From Elymus sibiricus (Eukaryota; Streptophyta; Magnoliopsida; Poales; Poaceae): a DNA stretch of 64,000 nucleotides. Position 1 is the first letter of the stretch. The number at the start of each line of letters is the position of its first letter. The stretch covers positions 416,763,162 to 416,827,161 of the forward strand of contig CM077675.1 of the NCBI GenBank assembly GCA_039707655.1, written 5' to 3'. The notes under the pieces were generated by a model that saw only the letters and a program-made list of their open reading frames with translations, was not told where the DNA came from and did no database searches. Below are positions 22,700-35,720 of the stretch, one piece after another. The position numbers and the translations under genes are program-made.

Positions 22700-25150
22700 C
22701 ACTAGAGTCAATAATCTAGTTCACATCACCATGTGATTAACACCCAATGAGTTCTGAGGTTTGATCTTGTTTTGCTTGTGAGAGAGGTTTTAGTCAACGA
22801 GTCTGCAACATTCAGATCCATGTATACTTTGCAAATCTCTATGTCATATTGTAGATGCTACTACTACGCCCCACTTGGAGCTTTTCCAAATGTCTGCTCC
22901 ACTATACGTATCCGGTTTGCTACTCAAAGTTATCCGGATCAGTGTCAAAGCTTGCATCGACGTAACCCTTTACAATGAACTCTTTATCACCTCCATAATC
23001 GAGAAACATTTCCTTAGTCCTCAAGTTACTAAGGATAATTTTGACCACTGTCCAGTGATCCACTCCTGGATTACTCTTGTACCCCCTTGCCAGACACGCG
23101 GCAAGGCACACATCAGGTGCGGTACACAACATGGCATACCGTATAGAGCCTACGGCTAAGGCATAGGGGACGACCTTCGTCCTTTCTCTTTCATTTGCCA
23201 TGGTCGAGCTTTGAGTCCTGCTCAACTTCACACCTTACAAATCAGGCAAGAACTCCTTCTTTGACTGATCCATTTTGAACTCTTTCAAAATCTTGTCAAG
23301 GTATGTACTCATTGAAAGTCTTATCAGGCGTCTTGATCTATCTCTATAGATCTTGATGCCCAATATTTAAGTAGCTTTATCCAGGTCTTCCTTTGAAAAA
23401 CTCCTTTAAAACAACCCTTTATGCTTTCCATAAATTCTACATTATTTCCGATCAACAATATGTCATCCACATATACTTATCAGAAATTCTATAGTGCTCC
23501 CACTCACTTTCTTGTAAATACAAGTTTCTTATAAACTTTGTATAAACCCAAAAGATTTGATTACCTCATCAAAGCCTATATTCCAACTTCGAGATGCTTG
23601 CTCCAGTCCATAGAAGGATCGCTGGAGCTTGCATACCTTTTAGCATCCTTAGGACCGACAAAACCTTCTGGTTGTATCACATACAACCTTTCCTCACGGA
23701 AACCGTTAAGGAAACTTTGTTTTGACATCCATCTGCCGGATTTCATAATCAAAAAATGCATCAACTGCTAACATAATTCCAACAGACATTAGCATCGCTA
23801 TGGGTGAGAAAGTCTCATCGTAGTCAACTCCTTGAACTTGTCGAAAACCTCTTTGCGACAAGTCGAGCTTTATAAATGATGACATTTACCATCAGTGTTT
23901 TTCTTCTTCTTAAAGATCCATTTGTACTTAACGGCCTGACGTTCATCGGGCAAGTCTACCAAAGTCCATACTTTGTTTTCATACATGGATCCTATCTCGG
24001 ACTTCATGGCTCCTAGCCATTTGTTGGAATCTGGGCCCACCATCGCTTCTTCATAGCTCGTAGGTTCACTGTTGTCTGACAACATGACCTCCAAGACAGG
24101 ATCACCGTATCGCTCAGGGTAGTACGTGTCCTTGTCGACCTACGAGGTTCGGTAGTAACTTGATCCGAAGTTTCATGATCATAATCATTAGCTTCCTTTT
24201 CAAATGGTTTACACATCACAGGAACACCTTTCTGTGTTGCGCTACTTTTCCAATTCAAGTGAAGGTTCGACAACCTTATCATGTTCTACCTTCCTCCCAC
24301 TCACTTCTTTCGAGAGAACATCCTTCTCTGGAAAGGATCCATTCTTGGCAACAAAGACCTTGCCTTCGGATCTGTGATAGAAGGTATATCCAAATGTTTC
24401 TTTAGGGTATCTTATGAAGATGTACTTTTCCGCTTTGGGTTTGAGCTTATCAGACATAAGTGTCGCATTCCCAAACTCTAAGAAACGACAGCTTAGGTTT
24501 CTGCCAAACCATAATTCATACGGTGTCATCTCAACGGATTTAGATGGTGCCCTATGAAAGTGAATGTAGTTGTCTCTAATGCATAACCCCAAAATGATAG
24601 TGGCAAATCCGTAAGAGACATCATAGTACGCACCATATCCAATGGAGCACGACTACGACGTTCGGACACACCACTACACTATGGTGTTCCAGGCGGCGTG
24701 AGCTGTGAAACAATTTTCACATTGTCTTAAGTTGCATACCAAACTCGTAACTCAGATATTCACCTCCACGATCATATCGTAGACATTTTATCTTCTTGTC
24801 ATGATGATCTTCAACTTCACTCTGAAATTGCTTGAACTTTTCAAACATTTTAGACTTGTGTTTCATTAAGTAAATATACCCATATCTACTCAAATCATCA
24901 GTGAAGATAAGAAAATAACGATATCCGCCGCATGCTTCAACACTCATTTGGACCGCATACATCAACATGTATTATTTCCAATAAGTCACTTGCCCACTCC
25001 ATCATATCGGAAAATGGGGTCTTAGTCATCTTGCCTATGAGGCATTGTCCGCATGTCTCAATCGATTCGAAATCGAGTGAGTCCAAAGATCCATCAGCAT
25101 GGAGTTTCTTCATGCGCTTTACACAAATATGACCTTAGCGGCAGTGCCAC
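22700..25150 (-). pseudogene. Copia pol remnant (integrase, reverse transcriptase, RNase H)
   Basis: This is homologous to the pol regions of the two other Copia copies in this window. Short open stretches encode integrase pieces (24242-24968), the start of reverse transcriptase (23870-24094, NKVWTLVDLP and KYKWIFK) and C-terminal polymerase/RNase H pieces (22920-23231, GYVDASFDTDP). Many stops and frameshifts occur. Near 22850-22905 most of RNase H is deleted compared with 33060-33350. It cannot encode a working enzyme. Confidence 0.8.
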
Positions 25151-25159
25151 AAGTATGTC

Positions 25160-26511
25160 CTATTGGGGAGCCCCCTCCCCTCTATATATAGGTGGAGGGG
25201 CATGGGGATCAGCCCCTCCAAGCCCTAGGGCGCAGCCAAGGGGGAGGAGTTGGACTCCTAGTCCAATTCCCTCCCTTTCCATACACAGGTGGACTTTCCA
25301 CCTCTCCCAAGCCACATGGGCCATGAGGGACTTGTGCGCCTGGCCCAATAAGGCCAGGGCACCTCCCCTCAGCCCATACAAACCCTTGGGACGTGGTGGA
25401 ACCCCTGGTGGACTTCCGGACTCCTCCGGAAGTTTTCGGAACCTTCTAGAAGCTTCCCGGTACAATACCGAAAAAACCCGAAACTTTTCCAGTAAACAAA
25501 ATATGACTTCCCATATATAAATCTTTACCTCCGGACCATTCCGGAGCTCCTCGTGACTTCCAGGATCTCATCCGGGACTCCGAACAACATTCAATCACCA
25601 ACATACATAACCCAATAATACTATATCGTCACCGAACGTTAAGCGTGCGGACCCTACGAGTTCGAGAATCATGTGGACATGACCGAGACACCTCTCCGGT
25701 CAATAACCAATAGCGGGACCTGGATGCCCATATTGGTTCCCACATATTCCATGAAGATCTTTACCGGTCGAACCATGATGTCAATGATTCAGTCAATCCC
25801 ATATGCAATTCCCATATGCAATTCCCTTTGTCTAGCGGTATGTTACTTGCCCGAAATTCGATCTTCGGTATCTCCATACCTAGTTCAATATCGTTATAGG
25901 CAAGTCTCTTTACTCATTCCATAATACAAGATCCCGTGACTAACTCCTTAGTCACATTTCTTGCAAGCTTCTTGTCATGTTGTATTACCGAGTGGGCCCA
26001 GAGATACCTCTCCGTCATACGGAGTGACAAATCCCAGTATCGATCCACGCCAACCCAACAGACACCCTCGGAGATACCTATAGAGAACCTTTATAGTCAC
26101 CCAGTTACGTTGTGATGTTTGATACACACAAGGCATTCCTCCGGTGTCAGGGAGTTGCATGATCTCATGGTCGTAGGAACAGATACTTGACATGGATAAA
26201 GCTGTAGCAATAAACTAGCACGATCAAATGTTATGCTTATGGTTAGGTATTGTCCTTCACATCATTCTCCTAATGATGTGATACCGTTATCAAATGACAA
26301 CTCATCTCTATGGTCAGGAAACCTTGACCATCTTTGATCAACGAGCTAGTCTAGTAGAGGCTCACTAGGGACATAGCGTTGTCTATGTATCCACACATGC
26401 ATCTGAGTTTACGATCGATACAATTATAGCATGGATAATAAAAAGATTATCATGAACAAGGAAATATGATAATAACCAATTTATTATTGCCTTTAGGGCA
26501 TATTTCCAACA
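25160..26511 (-). repeat. RLC-frag partial 5' LTR
   Basis: About 1.35 kb of LTR on the minus strand, starting TGTTGGAAATATGCCC at 26511. It lacks the U5 end. Near 25185 it has a TATATATA core promoter candidate. It lacks the palindromic array of the other two Copia LTRs, so it belongs to a different subfamily. Confidence 0.75.
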
Positions 26512-26866
26512 GACGCTTCATGGGAGTACCAGAAGACCCACAAGGGCCCCACAAGGCACCTCGGCGCGCCCGAAGGGGAGGGGGTGGCACGGCCAGGTAC
26601 CTTGTGGTCCCCCTTGTGGCTCCTCTTCGCGTGATTCCAATGCCAAATTTCAATATATTCAAAAACCCCAAAAAGTTAACCTAGAACTTCCGCCTCGCTG
26701 CCGCAAGCCTATGTATCGAAGAAATCTCATCCGAAGCCCTTTCTGGTACCCTACCGGAGGGGAAAGTCATCACCGGAGGCCATCTTCATCATCCTGACGG
26801 TCTCCATGATAAGGAGGGAGTAGTTCACCCTCGGGATTGAGGGTATGTACCAGTAGCTATGTGTTT

Positions 26867-26869
<3 letters not shown>

Positions 26870-26918
<49 letters not shown>
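26870..26918. repeat. (CT)n microsatellite in the RLG-A LTR
   Basis: About 24 uninterrupted CT units. The matching place in the RLG-B LTR (near 51628-51640) has only a handful of GA units, so the tract expanded in this copy. Confidence 0.95.
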
Positions 26919-26921
<3 letters not shown>

Positions 26922-27797
26922 TTCTTGAGATGGCACGATCTTGATGTATCACGGGCTTTGTTAATATAGTTGGATCATATGGTGTTCTTCCCTCTCTATC
27001 TTGATGTGATGAATTGAGTCTTTCCCTTTGATACCTAGTTATGTTGGATTGAACACTTTGGATTTGAGAACACTTGATATATGTCTTGCATGTGGATACC
27101 CATGGTGACAATGGGGTGTTCTATTGATTCACTTGATATATGTTTTGGCAATCAACTTGCGGATCCCCGCGGTGACATTGGGGTAATCTATGCATATGGG
27201 TTGATACACGTTCTTGTCCTACTTTCTCCGATAGAAATCTTGGGGTACTCTTTGATCAGAAAGGCTAACTTTGAGGTGGTTTTACTACCTACAACAATTT
27301 TCATCTTAGGTTCTTCGCTAGATAGGAACTTTGGAGTGATTCTTTGTCGCACGTTGAGGTATGATTATATGATTCAATTATGTTAGCACTGTTGAGAGAT
27401 TGCACTAGTGAAAGTATGAACCCTAGGCCTTGTTTCCAAGCATTGATATAACGTTTTGCTCGTTGTTTACTACTTGCTACCTTGTTGTTTTTATATTTTA
27501 AGATTACAAAAACCTATTTCTACCATCCATATTGCACTTGTATCACATCTCTTCATGAAACTAGTGCACCTATACAATTTGCCATTGTATTGGGTGTGTT
27601 GGGGACACAAGAGATTTCTTGTATTTGATTGCAGGGTTGTTTGAGAGAGACATCTTCGTCCTACACCCCCCATGGATTGATAAACCTTAGGTCATCCACT
27701 TGAGGGAAATTTGATGTTTTCCTACAAAACTCCGCGCTTGGAGGCCCAACACAAGTATACAAGAATAAAGTTGTGTAGTAGACATCAAGATCTTTTC

Positions 27798-27815
27798 TGG
27801 TGCCGTTGCCGGGGA
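27798..27815 (+). other. RLG-A primer binding site, tRNA-Asp type
   Basis: TGGTGCCGTTGCCGGGGA is identical to the RLG-1 site and lies 10 bp after the LTR end. Confidence 0.8.
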
Positions 27816-27998
27816 GGTGAGTGCTTGAAGGTATATCTTTAGATCTTGCATTCGAATCTTTTAGTTTCTTGTTTTATTCACTAGTTTGGTTTTATAAAAC
27901 AAAACTACAAAAAATGGAATTTAGGTTGTCTCATATACTTCATATTTATAATGTATTTCTTGAAAATGATGGATCGAAAAATTGTGCTCAAGTGCTAG

Positions 27999-28802
27999 AT
28001 GAAGTTCAATAACATGTTTGGCATTAAACCCTTGAATGATGAGCATGATTGCAATGTTCGTAGTATGAATTCTTTGAATATTCATGATGCTAATTATATG
28101 CAAAGCCATAAGCTTGGGGATGCTATGTTTGATGAACATGATCTTTTTAGTCCCCCTACTTGTCATGATAATATTTACTATGATGATAGCATGCCTCCTA
28201 TGTATGATGATTATATTGATGAAAGTGGATTTGGAAGAGTGTCAACTCTAGGTACTAATGATCCCAATATTTTGGAGGGTGTTGAATCTTATGGCAATAA
28301 TTATGAAAGTGGATTTGGAGAGGTCATGACTTTATTTAATGATGATTCCACTATTTTGGAAGAGGTTTCAATTGATTATGACAACCAAGTTGTTATTTAT
28401 GATGATTATTGTGATCACACTTATGATATAAAGAAGAATGATAACCATGAAACTTGTCATCATGATTTTAATGTTCAATTTGGTTATGTCAATCAAGTAT
28501 CCCATGATAGTTATTTTGTTGAGTTCCTCCCACTATTATGTATGAGAATTTTTTTGCTTATGTGGAGAGTAATAAATTTTCTATGCTTGTGGATCATGAA
28601 AGGAATGCTTCATATGATATTTATATTGTTTAATTCCTTCATGAATAATGATGCTACTGAAAATTATTATGAGGGAGGAACATATGCTTGTAGGTATTGC
28701 AATAATATCAAGTTTCCTCTCCATGTGTTCAAAATGTTGAAGTTATGCTTGTTTTGCCTTCCTATGCAAGTTGATTCTTGCTACAATAAATTGTTTGCTT
28801 GA
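27999..28802 (+). pseudogene. RLG-A acidic ORF remnant
   Basis: An ATG-started frame of 267 codons encodes a Asp/Asn/Tyr-rich acidic protein with internally repeated ESGFG segments near residues 75 and 101. No known domain is recognised. After about 28530 the frame turns hydrophobic, which suggests a frameshift. Its place after the primer site corresponds to gag, but no gag core is visible. It is probably a degenerate leader or pseudo-gag. Confidence 0.45.
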
Positions 28803-28934
28803 AAAGTAATGTTTTGTGTGTTCACATGATTAAGCTACTATAGAAATCATGTTTTGTGCCTTTTATTTCAATAATGTGCCAAGTGAAGCCTTTGGGATAG
28901 TGTGGATACTTGTTGATTTGATTCTGTGATAAAA

Positions 28935-30165
28935 CATAAACTTTTGCCTCTAGTATAGAATTTGTCTGATTTTACCGGAGTGTCAAAATATTCTAAAATT
29001 TGTATACAATATTTCTATGTAAATTCTCTACGCTTTCCTAATTTTTCAGAATTTTTAGAGATAGGGAAATATGGTTTTAGTGCAGATCTTTACATATAGT
29101 TCTATTTTTTACAGATTCTGTTTTGCATGCATAGTTTGCTTGTTTTAAGTGTTCCCATAGCTTATATTTTGTTACATAAATTGTGGGAATGATAGAATAC
29201 AATAGGCATTGTTTTAGAAAAATTATGAATCTTGTCTTGACAGTACCTAAGTGAATGATCTATTTTTATTACACTAACCCATCTCATGAGTTCCATTAAG
29301 TTTTGTGTGACTGAAGTTTTCGAGTTTTGGGTGAGTTATTGATATGAGGAAAATAAGGAGTGGAAATACCCTAAGCTTGGGGATTCCCAATGCACCCCAA
29401 GGTAATATTCAAGGAAGACTGAAGTGTCTAAGCTTGGGGATGCCCCAGAAGGCATCCCCTCTTTCGTCTTCAACACTATCGGTATATCTTACTTGGAGCT
29501 ATATTTTTATTCGTCACATAATATGTGTTTTGCTTGGAGCGTCATTTTATTTTTTTCCTATGTTAGATGTTATTTATAATCATGTTTTTCAATAAAAAGT
29601 TTCAAGATTTTCCTTTAGGATGCTTGAATTGCATGTTTGATGTGTGCTGTAACAAAACAGAAACTTTTACTGTAGTGTTTGAATTTTGATATCTTACTGG
29701 AACATTAAAAATTTCTGAAATTTTTACACAGTACTTTCATACAAATTATATATTATTTCCTAAATTTTCAGAATTTTTTGAGTTACAAAAGTACACCTTT
29801 TGAATTAATTCCTACAGACTGTCCTGTTTAGATAGATTGCTGTCATAGTTTTGTTATCTACTTATCCTATAGATTCCATAGCTTATATTGGTAGATATAA
29901 ATTGTGGAAATGATAGTAAACAATAGATAATGTTTGAAAATTATTATGCAACTTGTCTTGGCAGTACATAAAGTGTTGATTTATTCTTATGTGCACTAAC
30001 CTATATCACGAGTTCTTGTCAAGTTTTGTGTGGATGAAGCTTTTAAGATTTAGGAAACCATGATATGAGATGAATTAACGAGACACAAAACCCAAGATTA
30101 GGGATGCCCAAGTCTCCCCAAGTAAATATTACAAGAAGTCTCAAGCATCTAAGCTTGGGGATGCC
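28935..30165 (+). repeat. Diverged tandem duplication in RLG-A
   Basis: Positions 28935-29450 and 29640-30165 are two diverged copies with a period of about 721 bp. Both contain, in order, a TTTTCAGAATTTTT block, a CCATAGCTTATATT block, ATGAATC/ATGCAAC-CTTGTCTTG, AGTTTTGTGTG and an AAGCTTGGGGATGCC end. No coding potential is seen. Confidence 0.75.
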
Positions 30166-31061
30166 ACGTTAGGCATTGATGTCTACTACGCAACCTTCTT
30201 CTTGTAGAATCGTGTTGGGCCTCCAAGCGCAGAGTTTTGTAGGACAGTAGCAAATTTCCCTCAAGTGGATGACCTAAGGTTTATAAATCCATGGGAGGCA
30301 TAGGATGAAGATGGTCTCTCTCAAACAACCCTGCAATCAAATAACAAAGAGTCTCTTGTGTCCCCAACACACCCAATACAATGGCAAATTGTATAGGTGC
30401 ACTAGTTCGGCGAAGAGATGGTGATACAAGTGCAATATGGATGGTAGATATAGGTTTTTGTAATCTGAAAATATAAAAACAGCAAGGTAACTAATGATAA
30501 AAGTGAGCACAAACGGTATTGCAAGGCTTGAAAACAAGGCCTAGGGTTCATACTTTCACTAGTGCAAGTTCTCTCAACAATACTGACATAGTTGAATCAT
30601 ATGTAAATCCCTCACGTGCGACAAAGAGTTCACTCCAAAGTCACAAATAGCGGAGAACAAACGAAGAAATTATTGTAGGGTACGAAACCACCTCAAAGTT
30701 ATCTTTTCCGATCAATCTTATGAGCTATCCCTATAAGTGTCACGAACAGCCCTAGAGTTCGTACTAAAATAACACCTTAAGATACACATCAACCAAAACC
30801 CTAATGTCACCTAGATACTCCAATGTCACCACGAGTACCCATGGGCTTGATTATACGATATGCATCACACAATTTCAGATTCATCATGTTCAATCCAACA
30901 CAAAGAACTTCAAAGAGTGCCCCAAAGTTTCTACCGGAGAGTCAAGACGAAAACGTGTGCCAACCCCTATGCATAGATTCCCAAGGTCACGTAACCCGCA
31001 AGTTGATCACCAAAACATACATCAAGTGGATCAATAGAACATCCCATTGTCACCATGGATA

Positions 31062-32902
31062 TGTTGGGGAACGTTGCATTGGAAACAAAAAATTTCCTAC
31101 GCACACACAAGATCTATCCATGGTGATGAGCATCTACGAGAGGGAGAGTGAATCCACATACCCTTGTAGATCGCTAAGCGGAAGCGTTAAGAAACGCGGT
31201 TGATGTAGTCAAACGTCTCCGCGATCCAAATCGCAAGTCGTCCCTCGATCCGATCACGAACTAGTGCCGAACGGACGGCACCTCCGCGTTCAACACACGT
31301 ACGGCTTGATGACGCCTTCACCTCCTCGATCCAGCGAGCGATGATGAAGTAGTAGATGAGTTCCGACAGCACGACGGCGTGGTGATGGTGGTGAGGAACA
31401 ATCTCTGCAGGGCTTCGCCAAGCACTACGGAGATTATGACGGGAGAACTAGAAGGTTAGGGTTGCCGACACACGGCTTGGGAAATCTTGATGTGTCCCGT
31501 GTGTTAGCCCTGCCCCTCTATTTATATGTTGAGCCCTGGGGTCTAAACTTGGAGAGAAAGCCTCCACAAGGTCGGTTTCGCCCGCACAAGGTCGGTTTGG
31601 CCCGCACGGAAAGAGTCTAACTCGGATTCCAGCAGTATCGCGTACAAGCGGTAGTACCGCTCCCGAGCGGTAGTACCGCTTGAGCGGTAGTACCGCTTTC
31701 ACATGAGCGGTAGTACCGCTTACGCGGTAGTACTGCCTTACCAGCGGTAGTACCGCTTAAGGCAGCAGCAAAACTTCCTTTTGCACTTTCCAATACCTCG
31801 TGGGCTTTACCCCTTTGGCTCATATAAAGTGTTGCTGCACCCGAACACTTCGGTAAACATCCGGAACTCCTTCCGATGAATTCCGGAACCCTTCCGGATA
31901 TCAAAACACTATTATCACATATATCAATCTTTACCTCCGGACTCTTCCGGAGTTCCTCGTCATGTCCGGTATCTTATCCGGGACTCCGAACAACCTTCGG
32001 TCACCAACAAAATAACTCAACTATACTAATCGTCACCAAACGTTAAGTGTGTAGACCCTGCGGGTTCGAGAACTATGTAGACATGACCGAGACACCTCTA
32101 CGATCAATAACCAATAGCGGGACCTGGATGCCCATATTGGTTCCTACATATTCTACGAAGATCTTTATCGGTCGAACCTCTATGTCAAGGATTCAGTTAA
32201 TCCCGTATGCTGTTCCCTTTGTTCTTCGGTATGTTACTTGCCCGAGATTCGATCGTCAGTATCTCTATACCTAGTTCAATCTCGTTACCGGCAAGTCTCT
32301 TTACTCGTTCCGTAATACAAGATCTCGTGGCTAACACTTTAGTCACATTGCTTGCAAGGCTCATTGTGATGTTGTATTACCGAGTGGGCCCTGCGATATC
32401 TCTTCGTCACACGGAGTAACAAATCCCAGTCTTGATCCATGCCAACCCAACAGACACCCTTGGATGTACCTGTAGAGCACCTTTATAGTCACCCAGTTAC
32501 GTTGCGACGTTTGATACACACAAGGTACTCTCCGATGTCAGGGAGTTGCATGATCTCATGGTCATAGGAACAGATACTTGACATGCAGAAAACAATAGCA
32601 ATAAACTGACACGATCATATGCTACGTTCGTAGTTTGGGTCTTGTCCATCACATCATTCTCCTAATGATGTGATCCCATTATCAAATGACATCTCATATC
32701 TATGGCTAGGAAACCTTAACCATCTTTGATCAACGAGCTAGTTAACTAGAGGCTTACTAGGGACAGAGTGTTGTCTATGTACCCACACATGTATTTGAGT
32801 TTCCAATCAATACAATTATAGCATGGATAATAAACGATTATCATGAACAAGGAAATATAACAATAACTAATTTATTATTGCCTCTAGGGCATATTTCCAA
32901 CA
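31062..32902 (-). repeat. RLC-minus 3' LTR
   Basis: This 1841-bp LTR starts TGTTGGAAATATGCCC at 32902 (minus strand) and ends CGTTCCCCAACA at 31062. A TATAAATA box lies at 31519-31526. An array of near-palindromic units lies at 31647-31757. Confidence 0.92.
31647..31757 (-). repeat. Array of near-palindromic AGCGGTAGTACCGCT units
   Basis: Six units of about 15 bp are spaced irregularly in the LTR, upstream of the TATA box on the minus strand. Each unit is its own reverse complement except at the central base. The same array is at 36990-37100, 56689-56803 and 63858-63971. Confidence 0.85.
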
Positions 32903-32952
32903 GTCTCCCACTTGCACTAGAGTCAATAATCTAGTTCACATCACTATGTGAT

Positions 32953-35720
32953 TTACATTGTAATGAATCGAACACCCATGCAGTTCTGGTGTTGTTCATG
33001 TTTAGCCCTTGGAAGAGGTTTAGTCATCGGATCTGCAACATTCAGATCCGTGTGTACTTTGCAAATATTTATGTCGTCCTCCTTGATGTAATCGCGGATG
33101 GAATTGAAACGTCGCTTTATGTGTCTGGTCCTCTTGTGAAATCTTGGTTCCTTGGCTAGAGCAATGGCACCAGTATTATCACAAAACAGAGTCATTGGGT
33201 TAAGCGCATTAGGCACTACTCCAAGATCTGTCATGAACTCCTTCATCCAGACATGTTCCTTCGCCGCCTCCGAGGCAGCGATGTACTCCGCTTCGCATGT
33301 AGAATCAGCTACCACGCTTTGCTTGGAACTGCACCAGCTAACCGCACCCCCATTAAGAATAAATACGTATCCGGTTTGTGACTTAGAGTCATCCGGATCA
33401 GTGTCAAAGCTTGCATCGACGTAACCCTTTACGACGAGCTCTTGATCACCTCCATAAACGAGAAACATGTCCTTAGTCCTTTTCAGGTACTTTAGGATAT
33501 TCTTGACCGTCGTCCAGTTTTCCATTCCTGGATCACTTTGAAACCTTCCGACCATACTTATGGCAAGGCTGACATCGGGTCTTGTGCACAGCATTGCATA
33601 CATGATAGAGCCTATGGCTGAAGCATAGGGGATGACACTCATCTTTTCTCTATCTTCTGCAGTCACTGGGCATTGAGTCTTACTCAACTTCACACCTTGC
33701 AATACAGGCAAGAACCCCTTCTTGGACTGATCCATTTTGAACTTCTTCAAAACTTTGTCAAGGTATGTGCTTTGTGAAAGTCCTATTAAGCGTCTCGATC
33801 TATCTCTATAGATCTTGATGCCTAATATGAAAGCAGCTTCTCCTAGGTCCTTCATTGAAAAACTCTTGTTCAAATATTCCTTCACGCTTTCCAACATTTC
33901 TATATTGTTTCCAATCAGTAATATGTCATCCACATATAATATTAGAAACGCTATAGAGCTCCCACTCACTTTCTTGTAAATACAAGCTTCTCCGTAAACT
34001 TGTACAAACTCGAACGCTTTGATCACCTCATCAAAGCGAAGATTCCAACTCTGAGATGCTTGCACCAGTACATAAATGGATCGCTGGAGTTTGCAAACTT
34101 TGTCAGCATTCTCTGGATCGACAAAACCTTCTGCTTGCATCATATACAACTCTTCCTTAAGGAAACCGTTAAGGAACGCTGTTTTGACATCCATCTGCCA
34201 AATTTCATAATCGAAAAAGGCAGCTATTGCTAACATGATTCTGACGGACTTAAGCATCGCTACGGGTGAGAAGGTCTCATCGTAGTCAACTCCTTGAACT
34301 TGTGAAAAACCCTTTGCCACAAGTCGAGCTTTATAGACGGTGACATTACCGTCCGCGTTCGTCTTCCTCTTAAAGATCCATTTGTTTCAAATGGCCTTAC
34401 GCCCTTCAGGTAATACTTCCAAAGTCCACACTTTGTTTTCATACATGGATCCCATCTCGGATTTCATGGCCTCTAACCACTTCTCGGAATCCGGGCTCAT
34501 CATCGCTTCCCCATAGCTCGTAGGTTCATCGTTGTCCAACAACATGACCTCTAAGACAGGGTTGCCGTGCCACTCAGGAGCAGTACGCGTCCTTGTCGAC
34601 CTACGAGGTTCGATAGCAACTTGATCCAAAGCTTCATGATCATCATCATTAACTTCCTCTTCAGCTGATGTAGGCTCTACAAAAACATCTTTCTGTGCTG
34701 CGCTACTTTCAGGTTGACATAATGGTTCAACAACCTCATCAAGTTCTATCTTCCTCCCACTCAATTCTTTTGAGAGAAACTCTTTCTCAAGAAATGTTCC
34801 GTTTTTAGCGACAAACACTTTGCCTTTGGATCTGAAGTAGAAGGTATACCCAACTGTCTCTTTTGGGTATCCTATGAAGACGCATTTCTCCGCTTTGGGT
34901 TCCAGCTTTTCAGGCTGAAGCTTTTTGACATAAGCATCACATCCCCAAACTTTAAGAAACGACAGCTTTGGCTTCTTGCCAAACCAAAGTTCATATGGCG
35001 TCGTCTCAACGGATTTCGATGGTGCCCTATTTAAAGTGAATGCAGCTGTCTCTAATGCATAACCGCAAAACGATAGTGGCAAATCGGCAAGAGACATCAT
35101 AGATCGCACCATATCCAATAAGGTTCGATTACGACGTTCGGACACACCATTACGTTGTGGTGTTCCAGGCGGTGTCAATTGTGAAACAATTCCACACTGG
35201 CTTAAGTGACTGCCAAACTCATAACTCAGATATTCTCCTCCTCGATCAGATCATAGGAATTTAATCTTCTTGTTACGATGATTCTCAACTTCACTCTGAA
35301 ATTGTTTGAACTTTTCAAATGTTTCAGACTTGTGTTTCATTAAGTAAATATACCCATATCTACTTAAGTCATCAGTGAAGGTGAGAAAGTAACGATAACC
35401 ACCGCGCGCCTCAATGCTCATCGGACCGCACACATCAGTATGTATGATTTCCAACAAGTCACTTGCCCGTTCCATTGTTCCAGAGAATGGCGTTTTAGTC
35501 ATCTTGCCCATGAGGCATGGCTCACATGTGTCAAGTGATTCAAAATCAAGTGACTCTAAAAGTCCATCAGCATGGAGCTGCCTCATGCGTTTTACACCAA
35601 TAAGACCTAAACGGCAGTGCCACAAGAAAGTGGTATTATCATTATCAATTTTACATATTTTGGCATCAATGTTATGAATATGTGTATCATTACTATCGAG
35701 ATTCAATAAGAATAAAGCAC
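32953..35720 (-). pseudogene. Copia integrase-reverse transcriptase-RNase H, gag and protease deleted
   Basis: Integrase starts near 35706 (WHCRLGLIGVKRM; the usual His after RLG is Leu) and has the DDE residues D in HTDVCGP, D in SDRGGEY and E in NGVSERR. Reverse transcriptase follows (KARLVAKGFSQ missing its lead-in, YVDDILLIGN near 33925). RNase H (GYVDASFDTDP, CDNTGAIALA) ends at 32953 (VRFITM). Lesions are TGA before SDRGG near 35249 and TGA in place of Gln before NKWIF near 34385. The last 455 codons are open. Compared with the copy at 58681, about 1.79 kb carrying all of gag and protease is missing. Confidence 0.88.

Larger units (their letters stand above)
22686..26511 (-). mobile_element. 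RLC-frag, degraded Angela/BARE-like Copia element
   Basis: The order left to right on the plus strand is the 3' end of the internal region (22686), the pol remnant, then a partial 5' LTR (about 25160-26511). The 3' LTR is missing: RLG-C LTR sequence stops at 22685 and Copia sequence begins immediately. Protease, gag, leader, primer site and the U5 end of the 5' LTR are also gone. The LTR start, read on the minus strand, is TGTTGGAAATATGCCC, the Angela/BARE/WIS signature. Confidence 0.8.
26512..30176 (+). mobile_element. RLG-A, truncated non-autonomous Gypsy element
   Basis: A plus-strand 5' LTR lacking its start (26512-27787, ending GTAGACATCA) is followed by a tRNA-Asp primer site, a short degenerate ORF and a duplicated non-coding region. 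It is cut off at 30176 by RLG-B. No protease, polymerase or integrase is seen. It belongs to the same broad Athila-like group as RLG-1 and RLG-B. Confidence 0.75.

Noticed and set aside
26870..26918. (CT)n tract as a regulatory GAGA element
   Set aside because: It lies in a degraded LTR, and the sister LTR has a much shorter tract, so simple repeat expansion explains it.
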